Assembly: GCA_963719485.1 (NCBI GenBank) | Contig: OY970387.1 | Span: 2,790,001-2,854,000 of the forward strand | Length of the DNA: 64,000 bases | Source: Bog-473 sp963719485 | GTDB taxonomy: Bacteria > Actinomycetota > Acidimicrobiia > Acidimicrobiales > RAAP-2 | Direction of reading: 5' to 3' | Shown here: positions 24,661 to 34,278 of the stretch, one piece after another | Layout: the number at the start of each line of letters is the position of its first letter | Position numbering within the stretch: the stretch's first letter is position 1 | Position numbers and translations under genes: made by a program | The notes under the pieces: generated by a model | Seen by the model: the letters and a program-made list of their open reading frames with translations, nothing else | Databases searched by the model: none | What the model was told of the DNA's origin: nothing

Positions 24661-25074
24661 ATGAACGACCGGGGCCACGGCTGGATCCTTTTCGCGGCAA
24701 TCGTGTTGGGGGTGGCGGGCATCATGCGCATCTTCGATGCGGTCTGGGCCTTCCGCTACCACGGTGCCCTTCCCCAACACCTCGAAGACGCCCTCTTCGG
24801 GACCAGCCTCAAGACGTACGGCTGGGTCTACCTGATCGTCGGAATCGTTCTGATCCTGTGTGGGCTGGCGGTCATGGGAGGCTCCCAGATCGGGCGCTGG
24901 CTGGGCATCGCAGCCGGAGCGATCGGCGCGATCAGCGCCATCTGGTGGATGCCCTACTACCCGATCTGGTCCTTGACCTACATCGCGGTCGGAGTCATCG
25001 TAATCTACGCACTCGCCGCCTACGGCGGCCCCGTGGAGACGACGATCAGTCAACAAGAGCTGAGTCGCTTGTAG
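24661..25074 (+). CDS. Four-helix membrane protein (DUF7144-like)
   Basis: A 137-residue integral membrane protein with four hydrophobic segments (about residues 8-28, 52-72, 80-100, 104-122) and short polar ends. The layout WxxFAAIVLGVAGIMRIFDAVW, TYGWVYLIVGIVLILCGLAV fits the small actinobacterial membrane proteins now called DUF7144; role unknown. GGAGGGTG lies just before the ATG. A DUF1269-like gene follows after 50 bases, so they are probably co-transcribed, a pairing seen in stress-responsive clusters. Confidence 0.7.
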   Translation: MNDRGHGWILFAAIVLGVAGIMRIFDAVWAFRYHGALPQHLEDALFGTSLKTYGWVYLIVGIVLILCGLAVMGGSQIGRWLGIAAGAIGAISAIWWMPYYPIWSLTYIAVGVIVIYALAAYGGPVETTISQQELSRL

Positions 25075-25124
25075 CTTGTGAGCGGAACCAGCTCTGAGCC
25101 GCGCTCGACCCGATAGGAGCACTG

Positions 25125-25658
25125 ATGCCCATCGACACTCTCTTGGTGTACTGCGGGGTCTACGGCGATGCCGCAGACGCCGTGGCGGACTACGAACTCG
25201 TCAAGGAACTCCACACTGTGGCCAATCTGATCGACTCCTACGACGCGGCCGTCATCGAGCGTGACCACAAGGGCAAGGTAAAGATCGTGAAGAAGCACGA
25301 GACCCCGACGCGTGTCGGGGGCGTGCTCGGTGGCGGGGTCGGTCTGGCCACTGGCCTGGTGATCGTCTTGTTCCCGGCCGCCGCCATCGGCGGAGGCCTG
25401 CTGCTCGGTACGACTGGCGCCGGCGCGGTGCTCGGAGCCCTTGCCGGGCACGCTGCGGCGGGGATGAGCCGGAGCGACCTCAAGGACCTCGGCGAGTCCC
25501 TCGACGAGGGTGAGGCAGGCCTCGTCGTCGTTGCCGTTTCCGACATGGAGGCCAAGGTCCGTTCCGCGATGAAGCGGGCGCAGAAGATCGAGGAGAAGCA
25601 GCTCAGGGCAGACCAGAAAGAGCTGGAGGCCGACGCCGCTGAAGCCCAGAAGTCGTAG
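25125..25658 (+). CDS. DUF1269-like/glycine-zipper membrane-associated protein
   Basis: A 177-residue protein: an N-terminal ferredoxin-like half (DTLLVYCGVYGDAADAVADY to KHETPTRVGGVLGGG), a glycine-zipper hydrophobic stretch of two short helices (about residues 63-108), then a second domain with LVVVAVSDMEAKVRSAMKRA and a charged coiled-coil tail (KIEEKQLRADQKELEADAAE). This is the arrangement of DUF1269/DUF6325-type proteins. Function not established; membrane association is likely. Confidence 0.65.
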   Translation: MPIDTLLVYCGVYGDAADAVADYELVKELHTVANLIDSYDAAVIERDHKGKVKIVKKHETPTRVGGVLGGGVGLATGLVIVLFPAAAIGGGLLLGTTGAGAVLGALAGHAAAGMSRSDLKDLGESLDEGEAGLVVVAVSDMEAKVRSAMKRAQKIEEKQLRADQKELEADAAEAQKS

Positions 25659-25737
25659 GTCGCCGACACTTCAGATGGCCGCACTCAGATCGTGACGCAG
25701 GGCGCCTCCGGCCGGAGCGCGGGTCCGGACGAATGAC

Positions 25738-27459
25738 GTGACGGTCGAGGGTCACGAGGGGAACGGAGGCACACCAGCCGAAAGTCCTTCGGGGATAGCC
25801 AGGTGGATTCCGGGTCTCAGAGTCGTTCGAACCTACGACCGCCAATGGACTCGGTCCGACGTCGTCGCAGGCGTCGTTCTTGCCGCCATCTTGGTGCCGC
25901 AGGGATTGGCCTACGCGGAGCTGGCCGGACTTCCACCGGTGACCGGCCTGTACACGTCCATCGGGTGTCTCGTCGGCTACGCGGTCTTCGGTCCGTCGAA
26001 GATCCTGGTCCTCGGCCCGGATTCATCCATCTCGCCGCTGATCTTCGCTGCGCTCTTGCCATTGTTGGCCGCGGGCGGAGACGTCCATCGAGCAATCGCA
26101 CTGGCCGGGATGCTCGCGATCATCGTTGCCGTCATCGAGATCGGATTGGGGATCGGGAAACTCGGATTCGTCGCTGATTTGCTCTCGAGTGAGGTTCAGG
26201 TTGGCTACATGAACGGTCTCGCCCTCATCATCATCGTGGGCCAATTACCCAAGCTCTTCGGGTTCTCGACCGACGCCGAGGGCTTTGGTCCCGAGCTCAA
26301 GGCCTTCGTACTCGGGCTCGACGGCACGGTCGGAGCGGCACTGCTGGTCGGGCTCGGGGTTTTAGCTATCTTGTTGCTGCTGTCCCGAATCACCAAGGTC
26401 GTGCCTGCGGTTCTCGTGGGTATCGTGGCGGCCACCGTCGTGTCTGCCATCTTCGACCTGCACGCACACGGGGTCTCGACCGTGGGGACCCTTCCCAGGG
26501 GGGTGCCTACTCCGTCGGTTCCTTGGACCAAGTGGGCTGATGTGGGACCCCTGACGGTCGCCGCAGTGGGCATCACGTTGGTATCGCTCGCGGACACGAT
26601 CGCCACTTCTTCGAGCTTCGGAGCCCGCCGGGGTGAGGAGGTCGATCCCAACCAGGAGATGATCGGCATCGGCGCGGCCAACCTCGCGGCCGGCCTTCTC
26701 CAGGGTTTCGCCGTATCGACCAGCGGGTCGCGCACGGCGGTCGTCGAGCAGGCGGGGGCCAAGTCGCAGCTGGCGTCGTTGGTCGGCGCCGGCATCGTGG
26801 TCGCGTTGCTGCTTTTCTTCAACTCCTTGCTGGCCGACCTCCCGCAGTCGGCCCTGGCCGCTGTGTTGATCGCTGCGGCTCTCTCCCTTCTCGACCTCGG
26901 GGCCTTGGTCAGCTACTACAGAGTCCGAAAGAGCGCCTTGGTCCTTTCCGTCGTCGCCAGCCTGGGCGTGATCGTGCTCGGCGTCCTGCCGGGCATCGTC
27001 CTGGCCATTGGTCTCGCCGTGCTGCTGTTCTTCCGCCGGAGCTGGCAACCCCACGGCGCCGTTCTCGGTCAGGTGGAGGAGCTGGGAGGCTGGCACAACG
27101 TCGAGCGTTACCCCGACGCGCGCGAGCAGCCTGGGGTTGTGATCTACCGCTGGGAGGCGCCTCTGTTCTTCGCGAACTCCTCAGCCTTTCGGACCCAAGT
27201 CCGCCACGTCGTCCGTGAGCACCACGCCACGTGGGTGATCGTTCAATGCGAGGCGATGACCGACGTCGACGTGTCGGCCGCAAGGATGCTCGAGCAACTT
27301 GACCGTGAGCTCAACGCGGCGGGCATCCACATGGCCTTTGTGGAGATGCGTGCCCGTCTCGAAGATCTCGTTCGTCGCTACGGTCTCTTTGAGACTCTTG
27401 ATCGTGATCGGTTCTACCCTACGCTTGAGGCGGCCATTGCGGCCGTAGGGGAGGCATGA
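25738..27459 (+). CDS. SulP-family anion (sulfate/bicarbonate) transporter with STAS domain
   Basis: A 573-residue transporter. The SulP signature is seen as LVPQGLAYAELAGLPPVTGL then YTSIGCLVGYAVFGPSKILV, with about 11 membrane segments to residue 430. A soluble C-terminal STAS domain follows (VVIYRWEAPLFFANSSAFRT, then VIVQCEAMTDVDVSAARML), which lacks the usual phosphorylatable serine context of anti-sigma antagonists and is expected to regulate transport. Start GTG 25738 is inferred; no strong ribosome site. Anion specificity (sulfate, bicarbonate or other) cannot be told; nothing around it points to sulfur assimilation. Confidence 0.88.
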   Translation: MTVEGHEGNGGTPAESPSGIARWIPGLRVVRTYDRQWTRSDVVAGVVLAAILVPQGLAYAELAGLPPVTGLYTSIGCLVGYAVFGPSKILVLGPDSSISPLIFAALLPLLAAGGDVHRAIALAGMLAIIVAVIEIGLGIGKLGFVADLLSSEVQVGYMNGLALIIIVGQLPKLFGFSTDAEGFGPELKAFVLGLDGTVGAALLVGLGVLAILLLLSRITKVVPAVLVGIVAATVVSAIFDLHAHGVSTVGTLPRGVPTPSVPWTKWADVGPLTVAAVGITLVSLADTIATSSSFGARRGEEVDPNQEMIGIGAANLAAGLLQGFAVSTSGSRTAVVEQAGAKSQLASLVGAGIVVALLLFFNSLLADLPQSALAAVLIAAALSLLDLGALVSYYRVRKSALVLSVVASLGVIVLGVLPGIVLAIGLAVLLFFRRSWQPHGAVLGQVEELGGWHNVERYPDAREQPGVVIYRWEAPLFFANSSAFRTQVRHVVREHHATWVIVQCEAMTDVDVSAARMLEQLDRELNAAGIHMAFVEMRARLEDLVRRYGLFETLDRDRFYPTLEAAIAAVGEA

Positions 27460-27533
27460 CAAGCCGCGAGAGCAGATCTCCGCGCTACGTCACACGCAGT
27501 GCATTTCCAGGGTCAAGACCATCCGCATCGTGT

Positions 27534-28034
27534 TCAGGCCTCGCACGCGAATTTGAGGCTGATGTTCCACAGATCGTGACCTCGATGCATATGGCCGGGA
27601 TTGGTTCGGGCTAGGTGTTGTGCCCCGTCGCCCATGCCGATTTCTTCCATGACGACGTAGGTGCTATCGCCGAAACGAGGGACGAGTAGCCAGGTGTGAT
27701 ACGCGCGTAACTCATCGCCGTTGCCGTACCAGCCGAGTCGTGAGTACGGAGCGAACTCTGCGACCTTGCTGGCGATCTTGAGGCCGAATGTTGTCCAACT
27801 GAAGCTGACATCCTGGCCCAGCTGGCCAGAAGAATCATCGATGAGGACGTCGCTGGCGTTGGAATACCAATTGGGCCAAGCAGCAGCGGCGATCAGCGTC
27901 GCCCAAATGCTCTTCGCTGGAGCGTTGATGACAACGGCGTTGTGTGCGAACAGGTCGGCGTGGACTGGATCAAAGTCGACTGGCCAGCGAATATCGGCTG
28001 AACGATTGATGAGATCGTCATTGATGTCGGTCAT
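27534..28034 (-). CDS. SRPBCC-family (START-like) protein
   Basis: A 166-residue helix-grip protein of the polyketide cyclase/dehydrase type, expected to bind a hydrophobic small molecule. Visible features are the first strand HNAVVINAPAKSIWATLIAA, AWPNWYSNASDV, and the SFSWTTFGLKIASKVAEFAP strand pair. ATG 28034 has GAAGGAGAG upstream and lies 11 bases after the stop of the ECF sigma gene on the same strand, so the two form a unit. A fragment of a second copy is found at 11876-11932. Role unknown; possibly a ligand-binding partner of the sigma factor. Confidence 0.8.
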   Translation of the reverse strand: MTDINDDLINRSADIRWPVDFDPVHADLFAHNAVVINAPAKSIWATLIAAAAWPNWYSNASDVLIDDSSGQLGQDVSFSWTTFGLKIASKVAEFAPYSRLGWYGNGDELRAYHTWLLVPRFGDSTYVVMEEIGMGDGAQHLARTNPGHMHRGHDLWNISLKFACEA

Positions 28035-28045
28035 GCCTCTCTCCT

Positions 28046-28601
28046 TCATCGGAGACAATCCAACTGTCTCCGTAGACATCGTTTCGCCAGACGGATCCTG
28101 CTTTTCGCGGTGCCAAGTGGAATGTGCTCGTGGCGGGCGACCTCAGCGGCGGTCATATCAAAGGCACCGGCCAGCACGACGGAACGCACCAGAATTGGAG
28201 AAAGGCTGGTCAGGGCAGATCGGATCTCCGCTCGGCTTGCCTCGATTCCGCTCCAATCCTCGGGATCACAGGCCCCTGGCATGGGACTCGCGCAGATGTC
28301 CGCAGGATCAATCGGAACCGCTCGCTTCTTCCGGACCCAATCCAGAGCGGCGTTACGAGCGATTGTTGTCATCCATGCGTCAACCGAGCCTCGCCCGGGG
28401 TCGAACATCGCTCCACGCCTCCATGCCCGTTCAAGGGCAACCTGTGCGACATCCTCAGCCGAACCGGAATCACCGACGATCCCAAACGCGATCCAACAGA
28501 GTCGACGCCAGAAGTGCTGCACAAACCTCCCCCGCACATTCTTCGTCTCCAGCGCAGAAACCTTGGAGGAGGAGTTCGTCTGACACGCTCACCTGGGTCA
28601 T
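28046..28601 (-). pseudogene. ECF sigma factor paralogue with a +1 frameshift
   Basis: Close paralogue of the sigma gene at 11913-12470. From ATG 28601 the protein starts MTQVSVSDELLLQGFCAGDE as in the paralogue, but in the run GCGGGGGAGG (about 28526-28537) one extra base is present compared with the other copy; the rest (FVQHFWRRLCWIAFGIVGDS to RIRLAKRCLRRQLDCLR) continues in the shifted frame. Total length 556 bases is one over a multiple of three. An internal GTG at 28537 could still start a product that lacks the first 22 or so residues. The C-terminus here is the native one. The gene lies 7 bases after the amidohydrolase stop. Confidence 0.75.
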
Positions 28602-28608
28602 AACAACA

Positions 28609-30022
28609 TCACCGTTTCGCATTTCCGTCGTCTCGCGTCGACAACATGGGAGTGTCTAGGGAATCGTCGCCGGAGGCGTCTCGGCCTCGGCTGCGCAGGC
28701 GGTCGCGGGTCTCCTTCATGAGCTTCCGCGCCCAGTCCACGCGGGTACCGACGAGCTGCCCGTCTCGCTTGACGACGTCGCCTCCGACGATCACCGTTTC
28801 AACATCAGCTGGTCCAGCCCCGAGCACCATGACCGCCACGGGGTCGCCGAACCCATCGAGATGGGGGGAGCGCATGTCGATAATGGCGATGTCGGCCTGC
28901 TTGCCCGGGGTGAGGCTGCCGATTTGGTCGTCAAGACTCCACACCCGCGCGCCGTCGAGAGTCGCCAGTCGAAGCATGTCGCGCTGGTGCAGGTCGACGG
29001 TCGGGACCTGCTCTCCCCGGGCCAACGCTGGGGCGTTCGCCCGGGAACGCTCCGCTGCCAGGGCCAGGCGCATCTCGGAGAACAAGTCCGTCCCGGCGCT
29101 GCAGATGGTGTCCACGCCGAAACCGGACACGATGCTCCGCGCCAGCGCCCGGCCGGTGCCCGGGTAGGTGCCGAACTGCATGAGCATGTCCGTTGACGGG
29201 GTGATCGACAGCGTGCCGTGGCTGGCGGCGATCAGGTCGAACTCTTCGTCGGTAAGCATATTGCCATGGGCGTAGTTCACGTCGGCGTCGAGCAGACCGA
29301 ATCGCTCCAGGGTCGTGATCGCGTCCGCAGTCCCGGCCATGCCCACATGCAGTGAGATCGGAAGCCCGAGCTCGCGGGCGAACGCGAAGTCCGCGGCGTT
29401 ACGTTCCGGGCTGGTGAAGCACGGCCCGCGTAGCGCCATGCCCATCCGAAGGCGCCCATTTACACCCAGATGGAAATTGCTCGTCTCGCATTCGACGGGC
29501 GTCTACGGGGTGGGGCGGGTTCGGATCGTCGCTTGCCGGTCCGGGGCCACCGTAGAGGAAGTAGCCCCGGATCCCGGACTCTTGGAGGCCGCGTAGGTCC
29601 GCATCGGCATGGGCCGCGGACTGGAGGTTGTGAGCCCAGTCGGCGATCGTCGTGATCCCAGCGTCCAAAGCCTGCAGGGCGCCCCACAAGGTCCCGGCGT
29701 AGACATCGTCTGCGCTGTGTTTAGGGGCGATCCCAGTGAGCACAGCAGGCCCGTAGCCGACCCCTGTCATCTGGGGGGTGAACCCGCCGATCGCTCCCTG
29801 CCACACGTGGCGATGGGTGTCGACGAGGCCCGGAATGACGAGCCGACCCTTGGCCTCAATCACTTCGGCGTCTGGCGCTGACGTCTCGAGCCCGGGTTGG
29901 ACCTCGACGATAACCCCGTCGCGAACAATGACGTCACTGTCGGGCAGGTCCCCGAGGGCGGGATCCATGGTGACGACGTAGCCACCCTTGATGAGGAGAT
30001 CGTTGGGCACGTTGTTCACCAA
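28609..30022 (-). pseudogene. Amidohydrolase (TRZ/ATZ-cytosine deaminase type) with a +1 frameshift
   Basis: A metal-dependent deaminase/chlorohydrolase-like enzyme of about 471 residues. The N-terminal half (from 30022) has the metal site PGLVDTHRHVWQGAIGG; the C-terminal half has LPISLHVGMAG (third His) and ICSAGTDLFSEM (Asp), ending with TPGKQADIAIIDM. The halves lie in different frames: near 29462-29475 one extra base is present, and total length is 1414 bases, one over a multiple of three. If real, the enzyme is dead, because the metal ligands are split. Possible substrates are N-heterocycles; the surrounding SDR and SRPBCC genes do not settle it. Confidence 0.8.
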
Positions 30023-30049
30023 CCTTTCTTGGGCACTTGAGGGGAACGT

Positions 30050-30826
30050 CTACAGATTCCGGAGCACGACTCCGGTGAGTTCGGCGCAGCGGTCGAGCAG
30101 CGTGTCTTGCATCTCGAATGACCGGGCTGCCGGGTGAACGTCGCGTGCCTGCCGGTGGTAGAAGTAGCTGCCGGTGACCGTTGCTGCAGGGTCGTCGCTC
30201 ACCGCCAGCCAGACCTGGGTCACCGCTGCCAACGAGAGGTCGTCAGGTGCGCCGGGTCCACCCATCTTGGTCGGCACCCAGCCGGGTTCTACCGCGTTCG
30301 AGAGCGCGTTGAGCCAGCGGCGGGCGACGGCGAAGGCCAGGACGACGTCGAAGAACTTGCTGTCAGCGTAGGCCTGGGCTCCGTTCCAGCGGCGCCCGAC
30401 CCATTGGAGGTCGTCGAGGTCAGGGTTGCCACCTTTGTGCATGCCCGAGCTGAGGTACACCAGCCGGCTGGGCGGAGTGATGAGGGCAGTCAGCAGGTAC
30501 GGCGCCACGACGTTGATCGCGAAGACGTGCGAGAGTCCGTCGACGGTCTCGACGCGCGAAGGCTCTCGGTAGCCAACGCCAGCGTTGTGGATCACTGCGT
30601 CATAGCGTCCGAGCGCGTTGGCTTGATCGGCAACCTGACGAGTTTCTTCGATGCTGGCCAAGTCCCCGACGACGACGTGCTCGGCTGCCGGGAGCCCTTG
30701 ACGAGCTTCAGCGGCACGTCGATCGTTGCGCGCGTGCAAAGTGACCGCGTGGCCGACGTGGGCAAGCAATTCGGCCGCCATGAACCCGAGCCCGTCGCTC
30801 GAACCAGTGATCAGTACCTGTGCCAT
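30050..30826 (-). CDS. Short-chain dehydrogenase/reductase
   Basis: A 258-residue SDR. Cofactor motif ITGSSDGLGFMAAELLAHVG, then LHARNDRRAAEAR suggesting NADP preference (Arg after strand 2). IHNAGVGY replaces NNAG; the catalytic Ser is in VYLSSGMH, and the Tyr-x-x-x-Lys appears as YADSKFF. The shape resembles the retinol dehydrogenase/WW-type SDRs. ATG 30826 has GAAGGACG upstream. It lies 27 bases before the amidohydrolase on the same strand, so a common transcript is likely. Confidence 0.85.
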   Translation of the reverse strand: MAQVLITGSSDGLGFMAAELLAHVGHAVTLHARNDRRAAEARQGLPAAEHVVVGDLASIEETRQVADQANALGRYDAVIHNAGVGYREPSRVETVDGLSHVFAINVVAPYLLTALITPPSRLVYLSSGMHKGGNPDLDDLQWVGRRWNGAQAYADSKFFDVVLAFAVARRWLNALSNAVEPGWVPTKMGGPGAPDDLSLAAVTQVWLAVSDDPAATVTGSYFYHRQARDVHPAARSFEMQDTLLDRCAELTGVVLRNL

Positions 30827-31189
30827 CGTCCTTCTTTGGTGGGATAGTTCCCGGGAATCATCGGCGGCCTCGGGGATGCCGGACGCAGTGGATTGGGCAC
30901 CCAGCTCCGCTCGGACGAACCTTTCCGATGGCCTCCATATCGAGGATGCCAGGAGCTGTTCCCCTTGTCGGGATACATGTCGGGTGTCTGGTCAGGTGGC
31001 TCATGGCTTTCAGAAGTCCATGATCCGCCCGCAGCCCTCCTCTTCGCACCCAGGGGAACCCCCTGACACCTCCCCTGAATTTCACCTTGGCGTTGTCCAA
31101 GTCGATGGAACTGCCGGCGGCGGGGGCGCGCGGGTCGGCCCTCGGGCGATCCGGACTGGCGGGACGTAACGTAGGTCGTGGTCTCGTCC
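30827..31189. other. Divergent intergenic region
   Basis: About 360 bases between the leftward SDR and the rightward LuxR-type regulator. No gene is credible here. It must carry promoters for both sides; I see no clear -35/-10 pair or palindrome. Confidence 0.35.
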
Positions 31190-34072
31190 ATGGGTGAGCA
31201 CAGCGGTCTCTTGCTTGAGCGGGATCGAGAACTGCAGCGACTGGGGGAATGTCTGCAGCGGGCGAAGCAAGGCCGGGGAGGAGCGCTGGTGGTGGAGGGA
31301 CCGGCTGGGATCGGCAAGACGGTGTTGTTAGCGGTCGCTCGGGGTGCGGCAGGAGAGGAGGGGTTCAGGGTCCTGCGAGCGCGCGGCGCTGAGTTGGAGC
31401 GCGAGTTCGCGTTCGGGGTGGTGCGTCAACTGGTCGAGCCTGTCGTGGCGGGAGCATCAGAGGAGGAGAGGACCCACCTCTTAGATGGGCCGCCCGGAGT
31501 GGCCGCACGGCTATTGGGTCTTGCTGGCGGGGGTGATGCCGCGGCCACGGCTGCGCCAATCGCCCCGGACCCATCGTTCGCAGCGCTCCACGGGCTCTAC
31601 TGGTTGTGTGCCAACCTGGCGGCGCAACGTCCGTTGGCATTGGTGGTGGATGACGCCCATTGGGCTGACGGCGCGTCCCTTCGCTTTCTGGCTTTCTTGC
31701 TTCCCCGTCTGGAGGAGCTGCCTGTTGCCGTGCTGCTCGGTGCTCGGCCGGCGGAGGCGGGGGAGAGTCGGGAGCTGTTGGCCGTCCTGACGATGGATCC
31801 GGCGACCGAGGTCATCACGGTTGGGCCGCTCACCCAGGCGGGGGTGGCCACGCTTTTGACGATCGCCTTGGGTGTCGAGCCAGAACCGGGGTTCGCCGCC
31901 GCCTGCTGGGAGGCGACAGGCGGTACGCCGTTTCTGGTTCGCACGCTGGTCGAAGCTCTGCGAGACGAGCAGATCGCGCCGGTCACCTCGTCGGCAGCCA
32001 AAGTACAGGACGTCGCCACGGTTACCTTGAGTCGCTGGGTGATGCTGCGTCTCGTTCGGCTTGGCCCTGACGCGGCACGCCTGGCTCGGGCGGTGGCCGT
32101 TTTGGAGCGGGCAGAGTTGGAGCAGGCTGCCCAGCTGGCTGGGCTCACACCCCCCGACGCAGCGCGCGCGGCAGACCTGCTCGTCGCAGCAGACGTGCTG
32201 GTCGATGCTCCGCTGTGTTTCGCTCATCCGCTTCTGCGTACCGCCGTCTACCGTGACATGGCGGCGGCCGACCGAGTCGAAGCGCACGGGCGCTCGGCCA
32301 GGCTGTTGGCCGCAGCACACGCCAACCCGGCCCGAGTGGCCGAGCACCTGCTGGCGACGGTACCGACAGGCGATGGCTGGACGGTTGAAAGGCTGAGGGC
32401 TGCTGCTGGGGAAGCAACGACACGGGGTGCACCGGAATCAGCGGTTGTCTTCCTGCGCCGAGCCTTGCTCGAGCCGCCACAGCCTGAGGCGGGGGCGGCG
32501 GGCCTGTTGCTCGAACTCGGTCTGGCCGAGTTCAGCGCCGGCCAGCCGGGTTGGCAGAACGAACTTGCTGAGGCTGTGGAGTCGGCCGGCGACGACACGA
32601 CCCGTATCGCGACAGCGCTGCTGTTCGCGAATGCGCTGCGTTGGCATGAGCGGGGCGCCGAGGCGATAGAGGTGTGTGATCGCGTCGCAGCCCGCCTCGA
32701 CGGCGGCGATGCGGAAGGCCGCTTGACCTTGGAGGCCATGGCAGTCGCCTGCGGGGTAGGCGATGCCGCCACCGCGCCGTTGGTGGCCGATCGAGCCTCT
32801 GCACTGCTCACGTGGGCGACAGAGGGGTCGGTCCCGCGTCAATGCGTAGCGGCAGCTGCCTACGTGGGCGCCTTGACCAACCAACCAGCCGACCAAGTGG
32901 CCGACCTCGCGCTCCGGGCCATCACCGCCGGCACGCGACCACTGCCGGAGCCAGGCGATCCGCCCTGGTTGCCCGGCGGTGCGTTTCGGCACCCGAGCGC
33001 CGTGGTGACGCTGCTCTGGGCCGAGCGCTACGACGCAGCGCAGGCTCTCGCCGACACCGCGGTGGCCGAGGCTCAGGCTTCGGCGAATGGAATGGTGCTT
33101 CCCGCCGTGTTGGCCCAGCGGGCCTGGCTCGCCTTCCGGCGTGGCGACCTCACAGCAGCCGAGGCCGATGCACGGGCCCTGCTCGACCCCCCTGGTCCGT
33201 CAGCTCCGCCTCTTTTGAGCAACCGTGCGACAACCGTACTCGTGGACGTGCTAGTTGAGCGGGGCGAGCTCGACGAGGCCGAACGGACTCTTGAGCCCCT
33301 GGCGGTCGACTTCCTCGGTACGTCGCAGACCCCGGTGATACTGCGTCACGCCCGAGGCCGCCTTCGGTTCGCCCAGCATCGCTTCGGTGAGGCACTCGAC
33401 GACTTCCGGGTTGCCGGAGAGATCGCCACCGGCGGCCTGGCGCTGAGTCCGTGCTACCTGTCGTGGCGTTCCGAGGCCGCCCTCGCCGCCCTGGCCCTTG
33501 GTGAACCCGAGACAGCGCGACGCCTGAGCGATGAAGAGCTCGAGTTAGCCCGCGCTTTCGGTGCCCCGCGCACCCTCGGCGTGGCGCTGCGCGCCACCGG
33601 GCTCGTAGCCGGCGGCGGCCGCGGCGAGGCCCTCCTGCGCGAGGCAATCGAAGTGCTCTCCGGTCCCGATACCCGCCTCGAGTGCGCCCGTGCCCTGGCC
33701 GACCTCGGCGCCCTCCTCCGTCGCAGCAATCGCCGGGTCGAGGCGCGCCAACTTCTCCGGCAGGCAGTCGACATCGCCCACCACCTCGGTGCCGATGCGC
33801 TGGCGCAGAGAGCCGAGACCGAACTCCGCGCGACCGGAGCGAGGCCGCGCCGAGCGTTGCTTACCGGGCTCGAAGCACTCACGGCCAGCGAGCGTCGTAT
33901 TGCCGAACTCGCTGCTCAAGGCCTTACGAACCGCGAGATCGCCCAAACCCTGTTCGTCACCGCCCGCACGGTCGAGGGCCACCTCACGCACGTGTTCTAC
34001 AAGCTCGACGTCAAGGCCCGCACCGAGCTACCGGCCGCTCTCGCATCTCTCACGAACGCAGTCCACGCGTAA
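31190..34072 (+). CDS. Large ATP-binding LuxR-family regulator (LAL/MalT-like)
   Basis: A 960-residue second giant regulator. Walker A is VEGPAGIGKT (about residues 36-44), Walker B LALVVDDAHWAD (about 145-156), then long helical repeats rich in Ala/Leu/Glu, and a C-terminal LuxR helix-turn-helix (LTASERRIAELAAQGLTNRE then IAQTLFVTARTVEGHLTHVF). ATG 31190 is preferred; a GTG at 31178 is possible. It shares architecture but little sequence with the protein at 15870-18656, so it is not a recent duplicate. Two SDR genes follow directly and may be its targets. Confidence 0.88.
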   Translation: MGEHSGLLLERDRELQRLGECLQRAKQGRGGALVVEGPAGIGKTVLLAVARGAAGEEGFRVLRARGAELEREFAFGVVRQLVEPVVAGASEEERTHLLDGPPGVAARLLGLAGGGDAAATAAPIAPDPSFAALHGLYWLCANLAAQRPLALVVDDAHWADGASLRFLAFLLPRLEELPVAVLLGARPAEAGESRELLAVLTMDPATEVITVGPLTQAGVATLLTIALGVEPEPGFAAACWEATGGTPFLVRTLVEALRDEQIAPVTSSAAKVQDVATVTLSRWVMLRLVRLGPDAARLARAVAVLERAELEQAAQLAGLTPPDAARAADLLVAADVLVDAPLCFAHPLLRTAVYRDMAAADRVEAHGRSARLLAAAHANPARVAEHLLATVPTGDGWTVERLRAAAGEATTRGAPESAVVFLRRALLEPPQPEAGAAGLLLELGLAEFSAGQPGWQNELAEAVESAGDDTTRIATALLFANALRWHERGAEAIEVCDRVAARLDGGDAEGRLTLEAMAVACGVGDAATAPLVADRASALLTWATEGSVPRQCVAAAAYVGALTNQPADQVADLALRAITAGTRPLPEPGDPPWLPGGAFRHPSAVVTLLWAERYDAAQALADTAVAEAQASANGMVLPAVLAQRAWLAFRRGDLTAAEADARALLDPPGPSAPPLLSNRATTVLVDVLVERGELDEAERTLEPLAVDFLGTSQTPVILRHARGRLRFAQHRFGEALDDFRVAGEIATGGLALSPCYLSWRSEAALAALALGEPETARRLSDEELELARAFGAPRTLGVALRATGLVAGGGRGEALLREAIEVLSGPDTRLECARALADLGALLRRSNRRVEARQLLRQAVDIAHHLGADALAQRAETELRATGARPRRALLTGLEALTASERRIAELAAQGLTNREIAQTLFVTARTVEGHLTHVFYKLDVKARTELPAALASLTNAVHA

Positions 34073-34278
34073 CCAACCAAGGCGCAGCCGCGCAAAGTCA
34101 GGGGACATCTGCCGGGGGTTCGCACGGTGTGAAGACCCATCACCTGGATACATCATCGAGGTGTCCGTCTTGCAAAGGCACGAGAGCCAGGTGCTGCTCA
34201 CGTCTTGAGAGGCGCACGCTGAACCCGAGATCCGCCGGCTGACCGAACCGGCAGATGGCTAAATGGAGGTGGATACCG

